Positions 15,483 through 24,278 of a stretch of 64,000 nt of DNA are shown piece after piece. The notes under the pieces were generated by a model that was given only the letters and a program-made list of their open reading frames with translations, was not told the origin of the DNA and searched no databases. The translations under genes were made by a program, and so were the position numbers. Within the stretch, counting starts at the first letter, position 1; every line of letters begins with the position of its first letter. Source of the stretch: an uncultured Lacinutrix sp. (GTDB lineage: Bacteria; Bacteroidota; Bacteroidia; Flavobacteriales; Flavobacteriaceae); NCBI RefSeq assembly GCF_947500325.1, contig NZ_CANMRQ010000001.1:498001-562000 (forward strand). The letters run 5' to 3'.

Positions 15483-16712
15483 ATGCTAGAAAAGAAAGAC
15501 ATAGAATTAGAAAGTGCAGTACTTATAGGTGTTGTAACTAGAGATCAAGACGAAGATAAAGCAAAAGAATATTTGGATGAGTTAGAATTTTTAACCTTTA
15601 CTGCTGGTGGAGAAGTAAAAAAAAGATTCATGCAAAAAATGGATATGCCTAACCCTAAAACCTTTATTGGAACAGGGAAAATGGAAGATGTACGTCAATT
15701 TATAGAAGATAATAATATTGGTACTGCTATTTTTGATGATGAATTGTCTTCTGCTCAAGAACGAAATATAAGTAAAATACTTAATTGTAAAGTACTAGAT
15801 AGAACTAATCTTATTCTAGATATTTTTGCGCAACGCGCACAAACAAGTTATGCTAGAACACAAGTAGAATTGGCGCAGTGTGAATATTTATTACCGCGTT
15901 TAAAAGGTATGTGGACTCACCTTGAGCGACAAAAAGGTGGTATTGGTATGCGTGGTCCTGGAGAAACAGAAATCGAGACAGATAGACGTATTGTCCGTGA
16001 CCGCATTTCTTTATTAAAAGCCAAAATTAAAACAATAGATAAGCAAATGTCTGTGCAACGCGGTAATCGTGGTAAAATGGTGCGTGTTGCTTTAGTAGGT
16101 TATACTAATGTTGGGAAATCTACTTTAATGAATACGGTAAGTAAAAGTGCTGTTTTTGCAGAAAATAAGCTATTTGCAACTTTAGATACTACGGTTAGAA
16201 AAGTAGTTATTCAAAATTTACCATTTTTATTAAGTGATACGGTTGGATTTATAAGAAAACTGCCAACACAATTGGTGGAAAGTTTTAAAAGTACATTAGA
16301 TGAGGTTCGTGAAGCCGATTTATTATTGCATGTTGTAGATATATCACACCCTAATTTTGAAGACCATATTGCATCTGTAAATAAGATTTTAGGAGAAATA
16401 CATAGTAGTGATAAACCTACCATTATGGTCTTTAATAAAATTGATGCTTATAAGGCGAAACCATACGATGAAACAGATTTAATAGTAGAACGTACCGAAG
16501 CACATTATTCGCTTGCAGAATGGAAAAAAACATGGATGAATAGAGTAGGAGAAAACAATGCGCTGTTTATTTCGGCTTTAAATAAACAAAACCTTGAAGA
16601 TTTTAAGAAGCGTGTTTATGATGAGGTTAGAGACATACATATAACTCGTTTTCCCTATAATCATTTTCTATATCCAGATTATGATTATAATAATATGGCT
16701 AATGAAAAATAA
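15483..16712 (+). CDS. hflX: GTPase HflX
   Basis: This 409-residue P-loop GTPase splits or rescues stalled ribosomes in known homologues. The N-terminal HflX domain (residues 1-190) includes FIGTGKMEDV, a DELSSAQERNI segment and the RGPGETEIETDRR signature. A coiled linker follows. The G domain then shows G1 GYTNVGKS (about 205-212), a DTVGF Walker B (G3) and NKID (G4). Length fits the family. The gene is monocistronic, with a TAACTTTG promoter element upstream and a strong terminator downstream. Nothing unusual was seen. Confidence 0.96.
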   Translation: MLEKKDIELESAVLIGVVTRDQDEDKAKEYLDELEFLTFTAGGEVKKRFMQKMDMPNPKTFIGTGKMEDVRQFIEDNNIGTAIFDDELSSAQERNISKILNCKVLDRTNLILDIFAQRAQTSYARTQVELAQCEYLLPRLKGMWTHLERQKGGIGMRGPGETEIETDRRIVRDRISLLKAKIKTIDKQMSVQRGNRGKMVRVALVGYTNVGKSTLMNTVSKSAVFAENKLFATLDTTVRKVVIQNLPFLLSDTVGFIRKLPTQLVESFKSTLDEVREADLLLHVVDISHPNFEDHIASVNKILGEIHSSDKPTIMVFNKIDAYKAKPYDETDLIVERTEAHYSLAEWKKTWMNRVGENNALFISALNKQNLEDFKKRVYDEVRDIHITRFPYNHFLYPDYDYNNMANEK

Positions 16713-16716
16713 AAAA

Positions 16717-16745
16717 AGGCGAAACATATGTGTTTCGCCTTTTTT
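16717..16745. terminator. Terminator between hflX and DUF3078 gene
   Basis: A perfect 10-bp stem (AGGCGAAACA/TGTTTCGCCT) with a TATG loop is flanked by A and T runs. It serves the convergent hflX and the SUF-locus minus-strand transcript. Confidence 0.9.
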
Positions 16746-16764
16746 ATTAACGTGTACTTTGTGA

Positions 16765-17718
16765 CTATAAGTTATAGCTTAAACCAAGTACCCAGTATGT
16801 TTGTAATTTATTATCTACATTTCCAAAAGTTGGTACTGAAGTAGTTAATTGGTCTGCGGCAGATAAGTTATTAAAACCTGCAAAGGCAGCATTTAATGCT
16901 TCTTGTTTATTATTTCTTAAACCAAAATCAAAACCTACACCAATTCTCTTCCATAAAGTATAACCAAAAGAGTTTATCCAAGTCCAGTTAGATAAATCTC
17001 CAGATTTGTAACTTTGAAACGTTGAGAAGTTAGATTTGAAGCTAATAGCTCCAAATTGACGTGTATAATCTGCAACAATTTTTGCCCCTAAAGATGATTC
17101 GAAAACAGCATCGTTTTTAGCAAAAACAAAGTTGTAGTTTAATGGGTGAATAACCACGAATAAATTTTCTAATGGGTTCCAAGTAGCACCAACACCTAAA
17201 TCTAAATAGCCAGGATCATTAAAATTATTTAAAATAGTCGTTCTATATTCTCCTAAAGCAGAAATAGCAAATGTTTTACTAATATTTCTACCATATAAAG
17301 ACGAAATATTAAAGACATCTGTAGCTTCTCTAAAATCATCGCTATCTGTTGGGTCATCTCTATCGTCTAATTTAACCCATGCAAGGTTAATGTTTGCAGA
17401 GTTTCTCCAGAAAAATTTCTCTTGCTTTAAATTAGCAAAACCATTTACAGTAAATCCTAAGTTAGCAGAGTTGTTATTAGGAGAACCTTGAGAATACCAA
17501 TTGTTAAATTGAGAAAGACTTCCTCCTATAGTACCAAATGCACCTTTTGTCCATCCTGGTAAAGCATCTATCTGGGCTTGTAAAGCATCAGCTTCTGCTT
17601 GAAATTTATCAGCTTCTGCTTGTTTTTCAGCTTTTTGAGTTTGAAGCTCATCTTTAGTTTGCGCATTTATTGAAAATGTACCAACTATAAAAGCAGATAA
17701 GATTATTAATTTTTTCAT
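16765..17718 (-). CDS. DUF3078 outer-membrane-type beta protein
   Basis: This 317-residue exported protein has a signal peptide ending near SINAQ, a short coiled-coil (residues about 21-52, Ala/Glu/Gln-rich) and then a DUF3078 beta-barrel-like region beginning at W-T-K-G-A-F (FGTIGGSLSQFNNWYSQG). It ends on an aromatic-containing strand (YWVLGLSYNL) typical of outer-membrane barrels. It is the last gene of the SUF-associated minus-strand series, as in many Flavobacteriaceae. Its link to Fe-S assembly is positional only. A terminator follows the gene at 16717. Confidence 0.85.
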   Translation of the reverse strand: MKKLIILSAFIVGTFSINAQTKDELQTQKAEKQAEADKFQAEADALQAQIDALPGWTKGAFGTIGGSLSQFNNWYSQGSPNNNSANLGFTVNGFANLKQEKFFWRNSANINLAWVKLDDRDDPTDSDDFREATDVFNISSLYGRNISKTFAISALGEYRTTILNNFNDPGYLDLGVGATWNPLENLFVVIHPLNYNFVFAKNDAVFESSLGAKIVADYTRQFGAISFKSNFSTFQSYKSGDLSNWTWINSFGYTLWKRIGVGFDFGLRNNKQEALNAAFAGFNNLSAADQLTTSVPTFGNVDNKLQTYWVLGLSYNL

Positions 17719-17853
17719 AATTGTTGATTTAATTTTTAATTGTTGATTTTCTAAAACGAAAACAAAGATAGACTTTGTACGAATTTTACCAAAAACAGAA
17801 CAATATTATAACTAATTGATAGTCAGATATTTGATTAATATATCGTGAAGTAG

Positions 17854-18357
17854 TTAACGTTTAAAAAGTGGTACAGAAGAGCACGCTTCTCCATACATAA
17901 GTGACTTGGCTATAGGTTTTAATTTTTTAATGGCCATAGTGTAAGCGTTTACAGGCACTGGCTTATTGGCACAGCCCTTTACAATAATGGGTTTGTCTCT
18001 ATAAGAATCTATATCAATTTCATTAATAATATCTTGGTAAATTGAGGTCTCTAAATCCTCTAAAGAACCAATTATTGCTTTTTCGACAAACGGTTCTAAA
18101 TTAACGACCAAAAGCATAAAAGCCCAAGCGGGAATAATTGCATCTGTAGAACAAGTTATGGCTATATATTGATTTTTATGTTGAGACCAATTATAGTTTT
18201 TAACTTGTTCACGAAAGTCTTTTTCTCGTAATACTAAACCTTCGTATAACCAATCTTTAATATCAAATAGTCTGCGTTCTCCTTCAGGGTATAAATCTTC
18301 AAGATCAAATACCATTAGTTTACTATTCGCTACGCGATTTACTATTTCATTTGCCAT
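17854..18357 (-). CDS. DUF2480 family protein
   Basis: This 167-residue soluble protein has no signal peptide. The pattern VFDLEDLYPEGERRLFDIKDWL, then ITCSTDAIIPAWAFMLL and a late VKGCANKPVPVNAYT, is that of DUF2480, a Bacteroidota family of unknown function regularly found beside suf genes. A Cys in CSTDAI and another in KGCAN may be functional, but this is unproven. It starts 8 bp after the DUF59 gene and is thus in the operon. Confidence 0.85.
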   Translation of the reverse strand: MANEIVNRVANSKLMVFDLEDLYPEGERRLFDIKDWLYEGLVLREKDFREQVKNYNWSQHKNQYIAITCSTDAIIPAWAFMLLVVNLEPFVEKAIIGSLEDLETSIYQDIINEIDIDSYRDKPIIVKGCANKPVPVNAYTMAIKKLKPIAKSLMYGEACSSVPLFKR

Positions 18358-18365
18358 AATAGAAT

Positions 18366-18692
18366 TTAAAGCATTCCTAATTCTAATTTAGCTTCTTCAC
18401 TCATTAGGTCTTGTGTCCAAGGTGGATCGAAGGTAATTTCTACTTCTGCGTCTTTAACATCTTTAAGTGATTTTACTTTTTCTTCAACTTCTAATGGTAG
18501 CGTTTCTGCTACAGGACAATTAGGCGTTGTTAACGTCATTAAGATTTTTACATCGTAATCTTCATTTACAAAAACATCATAAATTAATCCTAATTCATAG
18601 ATGTCTACTGGTATTTCAGGATCGAATATGGTTTTTAAAACCTTTACTATTTTTTCACCAAGTTCTATAGTGTCTATTGTTGTATCGCTCAT
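18366..18692 (-). CDS. SUF-associated DUF59 (MIP18-like) Fe-S assembly protein
   Basis: This 108-residue protein has the MIP18/SufT-type DUF59 fold, marked by TIFDPEIPVDIYELGLIYD, the conserved Cys in TLTTPNCPVAETLP and the ending TFDPPWTQDLMSEEAKLELG. Members help maturation of Fe-S proteins, probably by holding clusters for transfer. It lies 1 bp from the sufE stop and 8 bp from DUF2480. Length matches the family. Confidence 0.9.
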   Translation of the reverse strand: MSDTTIDTIELGEKIVKVLKTIFDPEIPVDIYELGLIYDVFVNEDYDVKILMTLTTPNCPVAETLPLEVEEKVKSLKDVKDAEVEITFDPPWTQDLMSEEAKLELGML

Positions 18693-18693
18693 T

Positions 18694-19119
18694 TTATTTT
18701 AACTGTGTTTGGTATGCTATAGCATACATTTTAAGTTGCTTTATCATACTAACTAAACCATTTGCTCTTGTAGGTGATAAGTGTTCTTTTAAGCCAATTT
18801 GATCAATAAAATCGGTATTAGCCTCAATAATATCTTTTGGGTGTTGATTAGAAAACACTCTAATTAAAATGGCTATAATACCTTTTGTAATTATGGCGTC
18901 ACTATCTGCCGTAAAAGCAACTTTGTCTTCAAGCATTTCAGCATGAACCCAAACCTTACTTTGGCAACCTTTAATAATATTGTTTTCTGTTTTATATTGG
19001 TCGTTAATAAGAGGTAATTCCTTTCCTAAATCTATCATATATTGATAGCGTTCTTCCCAATCTTCAAACATTGAAAACTCATCAATAATTTCTGCTTGTA
19101 TCTCTTGTATGCTTTGCAT
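18694..19119 (-). CDS. sufE: SufE family sulfur acceptor
   Basis: This 141-residue protein starts at the ATG at 19119. The frame opens further upstream, but only from TTG, and would overlap the previous gene. SufE accepts persulfide sulfur from the cysteine desulfurase SufS and passes it to the SufBCD scaffold. The acceptor Cys is at residue 52 (NNIIKGCQSK). The following KVWVHAEM and a late LSPTRANGL match the family. It is separated from sufS by three inserted genes but stays on the same strand. Confidence 0.93.
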   Translation of the reverse strand: MQSIQEIQAEIIDEFSMFEDWEERYQYMIDLGKELPLINDQYKTENNIIKGCQSKVWVHAEMLEDKVAFTADSDAIITKGIIAILIRVFSNQHPKDIIEANTDFIDQIGLKEHLSPTRANGLVSMIKQLKMYAIAYQTQLK

Positions 19120-19165
19120 TTGTATTATTCGTTTTACAAATGCAAAATTACGGAAATCTTTACAT

Positions 19166-19975
19166 CTATTGTTTGGTTTCTTTAGCAATATTTAAAACCA
19201 TATTTATTAAAGGGGCAATATCTTTATGTGGGTTACCAGCATCAAATGGAGGAACGTCATAAGTATTACCATCTTTAACAATAGTAAAGTTTGTAATTGG
19301 TGCACCATCATATTGAAAAGCCTTAGAAGGTGCCTCTAATGTGCTTAAGCTTTTTAAATTATAATCTGAAACCATGTTCATTAGCTTACTCCAATCTTCA
19401 TTAGAACAGCTTTTTAGAGTTGGTTTTCCATTAACGTTATCTTGTACACTTATAGTTTTATTATCTAAAATTATTTTTTTAAAACTACCTCTTGTATGTG
19501 CTCTGTATGTTATAGTAGTATTGTTATCTTGTGCCATTTTCTCTTCTGTATTCTTTTTAGCAGTAAGTAATTCTGTAGCGCCTTTTAAAAGTGTAATAGT
19601 ATTATTTTCAATTTTAAAATGTTCTGTTTTTTCTAAACACTTTAGCATTTTACTTTCTAAAGTGTTACTACCTTTCTCACACATTTTTTCTGTATAACTA
19701 AGATCTTTAAATGTTAAATTGTTATTGTTAACAACATAGCTTCCCGTAAAGGTATTACATCCTAAAAAACCAGATACTCTTTTAGAACTATCATTAAATT
19801 TAAGTGTTAGTTTTTGGGCTAGGCCTTCATGAACATCTAATTTGGTAACAGTAAATAAACCATTAATAGGATTTTGATCCTTATTGTTTTCTGCTATGTT
19901 TGCAGTAGATTTTGTACTACCGCAAGCATTAAAAATGATAGTAAAAAATAGTATTGTAATTGTTTTCATCGTCAT
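19166..19975 (-). CDS. META-domain lipoprotein
   Basis: This 269-residue lipoprotein has its lipobox Cys at residue 18 (IFNACGS). Residues about 35-145 form a META/HslJ domain (NGLFTVTKLD, SGFLGCNTFTGSYVV, LSYTEKMCE, ending LLKGATELL). The rest (about 155-269) is an uncharacterised beta-rich part with a conserved-looking FDAGNPHK. The first ATG (19975) is two codons before another, so the exact start is uncertain. It sits between the M43 protease genes and sufE, with no known Fe-S role. Confidence 0.78.
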   Translation of the reverse strand: MTMKTITILFFTIIFNACGSTKSTANIAENNKDQNPINGLFTVTKLDVHEGLAQKLTLKFNDSSKRVSGFLGCNTFTGSYVVNNNNLTFKDLSYTEKMCEKGSNTLESKMLKCLEKTEHFKIENNTITLLKGATELLTAKKNTEEKMAQDNNTTITYRAHTRGSFKKIILDNKTISVQDNVNGKPTLKSCSNEDWSKLMNMVSDYNLKSLSTLEAPSKAFQYDGAPITNFTIVKDGNTYDVPPFDAGNPHKDIAPLINMVLNIAKETKQ

Positions 19976-20004
19976 TGTTTTTTTCTAATATATATAATAA
20001 TACA

Positions 20005-20032
20005 AAAAAGACGCCAAAGTTGGCGTCTTTTT
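20005..20032 (-). terminator. Terminator of the M43 protease gene
   Basis: A 7-bp GC-containing stem (GACGCCA/TGGCGTC) sits within A and T runs and lies 20 bp past the stop of the first protease gene. Confidence 0.88.
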
Positions 20033-20051
20033 ATATTTATGTTTAATAATA

Positions 20052-21107
20052 CTAGTTTCCTGATAAAGAAGCTCTTGATGCGCCAGGCTGTAAAACAGCT
20101 CTCATACGAGATTTTTGACCTTCAGAGAACATAGTCATACATGCATCATCAGTGTAATCCATGTAATTCATTGTCATATCATTAGAACGACAATTAACTG
20201 TTGGGTAAGATGGGCAACCGTAGTTAGGAGCATCAGAACTTGGTGTATCTGCTACGAAATCATCTCTTTTACATCTTCCATCACCCCAAATATGGCGTAA
20301 GTTTAAGTAATGTCCAACTTCATGAGTTGTTGTTCTTCCTCCATCAAATGGTGCAGAAACAAAACCTTGAGTTCCAAAATATTGAGGAGATACTACTACA
20401 CCATCTGTTGCAGAAGCTCCACCTGGGAATTGTGCATATCCTAATATTCCACCACCAATGTTACAAACCCATATGTTTAAATGAGTCTCTGGTGTTACAG
20501 GAGGATAAGCTACTTTCATAGCATCGTTAGTTCCCCAAGACGCTTGAGAATTAGAATGTCTAAATGTTCCTGCTAAAGAGAAAGTAATTTCACTATCTGC
20601 AGCCAAACCAGCAAATTCAGAAGGCGTTTGGTTAGCATCACTATTAGTTTTTCTAAAATCGTCGTTTAGTACGTTCATTTGTGAGTTAATTTGAGCATCA
20701 CTAATGTTTTGTTGCGAATTGCTATAGATAACATGTACATAAACAGGAATGTTTACTACGCCTAAATTATCTGTTGGAGGTGGTGTAGTACCGCCACCAC
20801 CGTTTGGATTTCCACCGTTACCATTTCCAGGTTTGTTAGCAATAAAGTTACGTGTGTTGTATTCTATGTCGTACATTTTTTTGTGCAGTTCTTTGTCTTC
20901 ATTTAGTAACCTATTAAGGTTTACCATAGAATAACATGCAGTTTTCCCTTGTGCAAGTCTTGAGTGTTCATCTGTATCGGCATCTGTATAAAGGTAAAAG
21001 TCAGACATATCTACTTTAGATTGATCTTGAAGTTCTTCACTTTTATCATCATTACATGAGGTGAATAAAAAGGCCATTGCAGCCATACTTAGGATTAATT
21101 TTTTCAT
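20052..21107 (-). CDS. M43 (pappalysin-like) zinc metalloprotease lipoprotein, copy 1
   Basis: This 351-residue secreted or lipid-anchored metalloprotease has lipobox Cys18 (FTSCND). A Gly/Asn/Pro-rich linker (about 92-113) precedes the protease domain. The zinc site is HEVGH at 262-266 continuing to H272 (HEVGHYLNLRH), and the Met-turn is MNYMDY at 313-318. The family commonly has Gly where Asn270 stands. Cys residues downstream are likely disulfides. It lacks a T9SS sorting domain, so lipid anchoring is the likely fate. A close paralogue lies upstream at 21599. It has its own terminator at 20005. Confidence 0.9.
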   Translation of the reverse strand: MKKLILSMAAMAFLFTSCNDDKSEELQDQSKVDMSDFYLYTDADTDEHSRLAQGKTACYSMVNLNRLLNEDKELHKKMYDIEYNTRNFIANKPGNGNGGNPNGGGGTTPPPTDNLGVVNIPVYVHVIYSNSQQNISDAQINSQMNVLNDDFRKTNSDANQTPSEFAGLAADSEITFSLAGTFRHSNSQASWGTNDAMKVAYPPVTPETHLNIWVCNIGGGILGYAQFPGGASATDGVVVSPQYFGTQGFVSAPFDGGRTTTHEVGHYLNLRHIWGDGRCKRDDFVADTPSSDAPNYGCPSYPTVNCRSNDMTMNYMDYTDDACMTMFSEGQKSRMRAVLQPGASRASLSGN

Positions 21108-21598
21108 AAAAAGTTAGGTATTTAATTATAATTTTGACGAATATATATATTTTAACAGAAAAAAATATTGAATTGATAAAAAAATCATTCGTTTTTCGAT
21201 AAATAACCAGCTATATAGATGTATGGTAAAAATATTCGATAAAGCGTATTTTTGTAAAACAACTCAAAAAAAAAAGCATTTTATCGACGAAATACTTAGT
21301 AAGTGAATTTAAGTGTCCTTAAGAGTTTTTATAATAAATAGCGTCTTATTTTTTTATGTTTAAACTAAGATATTTACCTGTTCTTTTTGAATTGTATAAG
21401 TAAAAGAAGTTCTAATAGTTCTTGGTGTCTTAAAGAAATATATTAGTTGTATACAATAGTATCGAGTAAGAAGAGTAATGTTTAATTATCTAATAAGTGT
21501 GATCAAATATCATTAATACCTTTTAAATAAAAGCTAATGACTAAGGTTTTGTAGCGCTGTAGGTACTAAAATAACCAATAAAATATTTTTTTTGTCGA
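21108..21598. other. Intergenic region between the two M43 genes
   Basis: About 490 bases with no long frame. Only short frames were noticed (a 27-codon plus-strand frame starting near 21221). TTCGATAAA occurs twice (about 21196 and 21235). No hairpin or terminator was recognised. Confidence 0.35.
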
Positions 21599-22651
21599 TT
21601 AATTTCCAGATAAAGAAGCTCGTGATGCTCCAGGCTGTAAAATGGCTCTCATACGAGATTTTTGACCTTCAGAGAACATAGACATACAAGCATCATCAGT
21701 ATAATCCATATAGTTCATTGTCATATCGTTAGAACGGCAGTTTTTAGTTGGGTAAGATGGGCACCCGTAGTTAGGTCCGTCTGATGTTGGTGTATCTACT
21801 ACAAAATCATCTTTTTTACATCTTCCATCACCCCAAATATGTCGTAAGTTTAGATAGTGACCTACTTCATGAGTTGCAGTTCTACCTCCATTATAAGGCG
21901 CAGAAACAAAACCTTGAGTTCCAAAATATTGTGGAGATATTACTATACCATCTGTTTCAGATGGGCCACCAGGAAATTGGGCGTAACCTAATATTCCATT
22001 ACCAATGTTACATATCCAAATATTTAGGTGAGTATCTGGTGTTACTGGAGGATAAGCAACTTTCATTGCATCATTAGTACCCCAAGACACTCTAGAATTA
22101 GCATACTTATATGTTCCTGCTAAAGAGAAGTTGATTTCTGTATCTGCAGCCAAATCAGCAAATTCTAATGGTACTTGGTTAGCATCACTGTTAGTTTTTC
22201 TAAAATCATTGTTTAACACTGTAATTTGAGAATTAATTTGTGCGCTACTTATATTTTGTTGTGAGTTACTATAGATAACATGTACATAAATAGGAATGTT
22301 TACCACTCCTAAATTGTCAACTTTAGGAGGTGTATTTCCTCCGTTGTTAGGATTTCCTCCATTACCATTACCGGGTTTTTTTTTAATAAAATCACGAGTA
22401 TTGTATTCTATGTCATACATTATTTTATTTAACCCTTTGTTTTCATTTAGTAATCTGTTAAGATTTACCATAGAATAACATACAGATTTACCTTCAGCAA
22501 TTCTTATTGGTTCTTCAGAATCGGCATTTGTATATAGATAGAAACTAGACATATCTATTGCAGATTGGTCTAGAATTTCGTCACTATTATCGTCATTACA
22601 TGAGGTGAATAAAAAAGTAATAGCTACTATGCCTAGGGTTAGTTTTTTCAT
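21599..22651 (-). CDS. M43 zinc metalloprotease lipoprotein, copy 2
   Basis: This 350-residue protein is nearly collinear with the gene at 20052, with the same lipobox (FTSCND), Gly/Asn linker, HEVGHYLNLRH zinc site, Met-turn MNYMDY and SLSGN ending. Most differences are conservative substitutions, and the linker differs in its proline run. Both copies keep all catalytic residues. This is a recent tandem duplication, and both have intergenic spacers long enough for independent promoters. Substrate unknown; M43 enzymes cut specific protein targets or act as general exoproteases. Confidence 0.9.
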   Translation of the reverse strand: MKKLTLGIVAITFLFTSCNDDNSDEILDQSAIDMSSFYLYTNADSEEPIRIAEGKSVCYSMVNLNRLLNENKGLNKIMYDIEYNTRDFIKKKPGNGNGGNPNNGGNTPPKVDNLGVVNIPIYVHVIYSNSQQNISSAQINSQITVLNNDFRKTNSDANQVPLEFADLAADTEINFSLAGTYKYANSRVSWGTNDAMKVAYPPVTPDTHLNIWICNIGNGILGYAQFPGGPSETDGIVISPQYFGTQGFVSAPYNGGRTATHEVGHYLNLRHIWGDGRCKKDDFVVDTPTSDGPNYGCPSYPTKNCRSNDMTMNYMDYTDDACMSMFSEGQKSRMRAILQPGASRASLSGN

Positions 22652-23063
22652 AAATACCAGGTATTCAGTTGTAATATTTGACCAATATATGTATATTTTA
22701 ACTAAAAAAATGATGAATTGTTAAAAAATAAGCTTTTATAAATACAATAAATGATATAGTTGTATTGAATGACGCTAAATATAGATGCACCTGCTATAAA
22801 ATTATCCAGGCTAAAACATATATAACAAAAGTTTAAATAATGCCTCCTTTAAGCGTTTCTGTACACTCGGAGCCACCACAATCTTGCTATTAAACAATCT
22901 CTAGATAAACTTCTTTAAGGCATTTAAGTAACTTACATTCTATAATGTTAAGGTAGGATGTTAAAGTGTTTTTTGTTAGTTAATTAATGCTAAGCAAAAG
23001 ATAATATTATAAAAAGTGCTTCGTTAGGAAAAAGATTTTAGACCACTTTTAAATGAAATAAGA
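22652..23063. other. Intergenic region between sufS and M43 copy 2
   Basis: About 410 bases with no long frame. On the minus strand at 22833-22886 a 17-codon tail (GGSECTETLKGGII at its end, then TAA) resembles a GG-containing peptide tail, but an upstream TAG blocks it. This may be a decayed peptide gene or chance. Nothing else was recognised. Confidence 0.35.
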
Positions 23064-24278
23064 CTAAGAAAGCATCATTTTTGCTTTTTTAACAGCTTCA
23101 ACTAAAGTATCAATTTCCTCTTTGGTATTGTAAAAAGCAAAAGAAGCACGAATAGTTCCTGGAATTTTGAAGAAGTCCATAATAGGTTGCGCACAATGAT
23201 GTCCAGTACGAACGGCAATACCCATTTTATCTAATAAGGTACCAACATCATAAGGGTGAATGTTTTCTATATTAAAACTAATAACTGACGTTTTGTTTTT
23301 AGAAGTGCCATAAATTTTTAAGCCTTCAATATCAAGTAACTTTTCTGTAGCATAGTCCAGTAGTTCGTTTTCGTAACTAGAAATTGCATTAAACCCAATA
23401 CTATTCATATAATCAATAGCAGCTGCAAAAGCAATTCCACCACAAATATTTGGTGTTCCAGCTTCAAACTTATGTGGTAAACCAGCATAAGTCGTTTTTT
23501 CAAAGCTAACAGTTGCAATCATTTCTCCACCACCTTGATATGGTGGTAGTTTTTCTAGCCATTCTTCTTTACCATATAGCATACCAACTCCAGTTGGTCC
23601 ACAAATTTTATGAGCAGAAGCGACGTAAAAATCTACATCTAATGCTTGAACATCTGGCTTAATATGTGGACAAGCTTGTGCGCCATCTATTAAAACAGCT
23701 GCGCCAACTTGATGGGCTTGTTTTATAATTGATTCTATAGGATTGATGGTTCCTAAAGCATTTGAAATATGATTTACAAAGACCAATTTTGTTTTATCAG
23801 ATAATAGTGCCGAATAGGTGTCCATTTCCAACTCACCATTTAAGTTCATTGGAATAACTTTTAATATAGCTCCAGTTTTTTCACATAGCATTTGCCAAGG
23901 CACAATATTACTATGGTGTTCTAATGCCGAAACAATAATTTCGTCCTCTTTTTGTAGTAATGAAGTAAAACCATGCGCTATTAAATTAATACTCTCTGTT
24001 GTTCCTGAGGTTAGTATAATTTCGTAAGCGTGTTTAGCATTAAAATGGTTTTGTATTGTATTACGTGCCTGTTCGTATTTATCTGTTGCTTCTTGACTTA
24101 AAGAGTGAACACCTCTATGAATATTTGCGTTATAGTTAGTGTAATAGTCTACAATAACATCAATAACTTGCTGAGGCGTTTGAGACGTTGCAGCATTATC
24201 AAAATACACTAGTGGTTTACCGTTTACTTGTCTATTAAGTATAGGAAAATCTTGCCTTATGTTTTTTATATCTAGCAT
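23064..24278 (-). CDS. sufS: Cysteine desulfurase SufS
   Basis: This 404-residue PLP enzyme converts cysteine to alanine and loads persulfide onto SufE. PLP-binding Lys224 lies in SAHKICGPTGVGMLYG, with His and Asp features typical of the aminotransferase class V fold (LIDGAQACPH). The catalytic loop Cys is residue 362 (RTGHHCAQP). Length is typical of SufS. Its start codon overlaps the sufD stop by one base (TAATG), which points to translational coupling. Confidence 0.97.
   Translation of the reverse strand: MLDIKNIRQDFPILNRQVNGKPLVYFDNAATSQTPQQVIDVIVDYYTNYNANIHRGVHSLSQEATDKYEQARNTIQNHFNAKHAYEIILTSGTTESINLIAHGFTSLLQKEDEIIVSALEHHSNIVPWQMLCEKTGAILKVIPMNLNGELEMDTYSALLSDKTKLVFVNHISNALGTINPIESIIKQAHQVGAAVLIDGAQACPHIKPDVQALDVDFYVASAHKICGPTGVGMLYGKEEWLEKLPPYQGGGEMIATVSFEKTTYAGLPHKFEAGTPNICGGIAFAAAIDYMNSIGFNAISSYENELLDYATEKLLDIEGLKIYGTSKNKTSVISFNIENIHPYDVGTLLDKMGIAVRTGHHCAQPIMDFFKIPGTIRASFAFYNTKEEIDTLVEAVKKAKMMLS

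Noticed and set aside
20240-22478. Several plus-strand frames over the two M43 genes
   Set aside because: Parallel frames appear in both copies because the copies are similar; they mirror the coding frame and lack start context.
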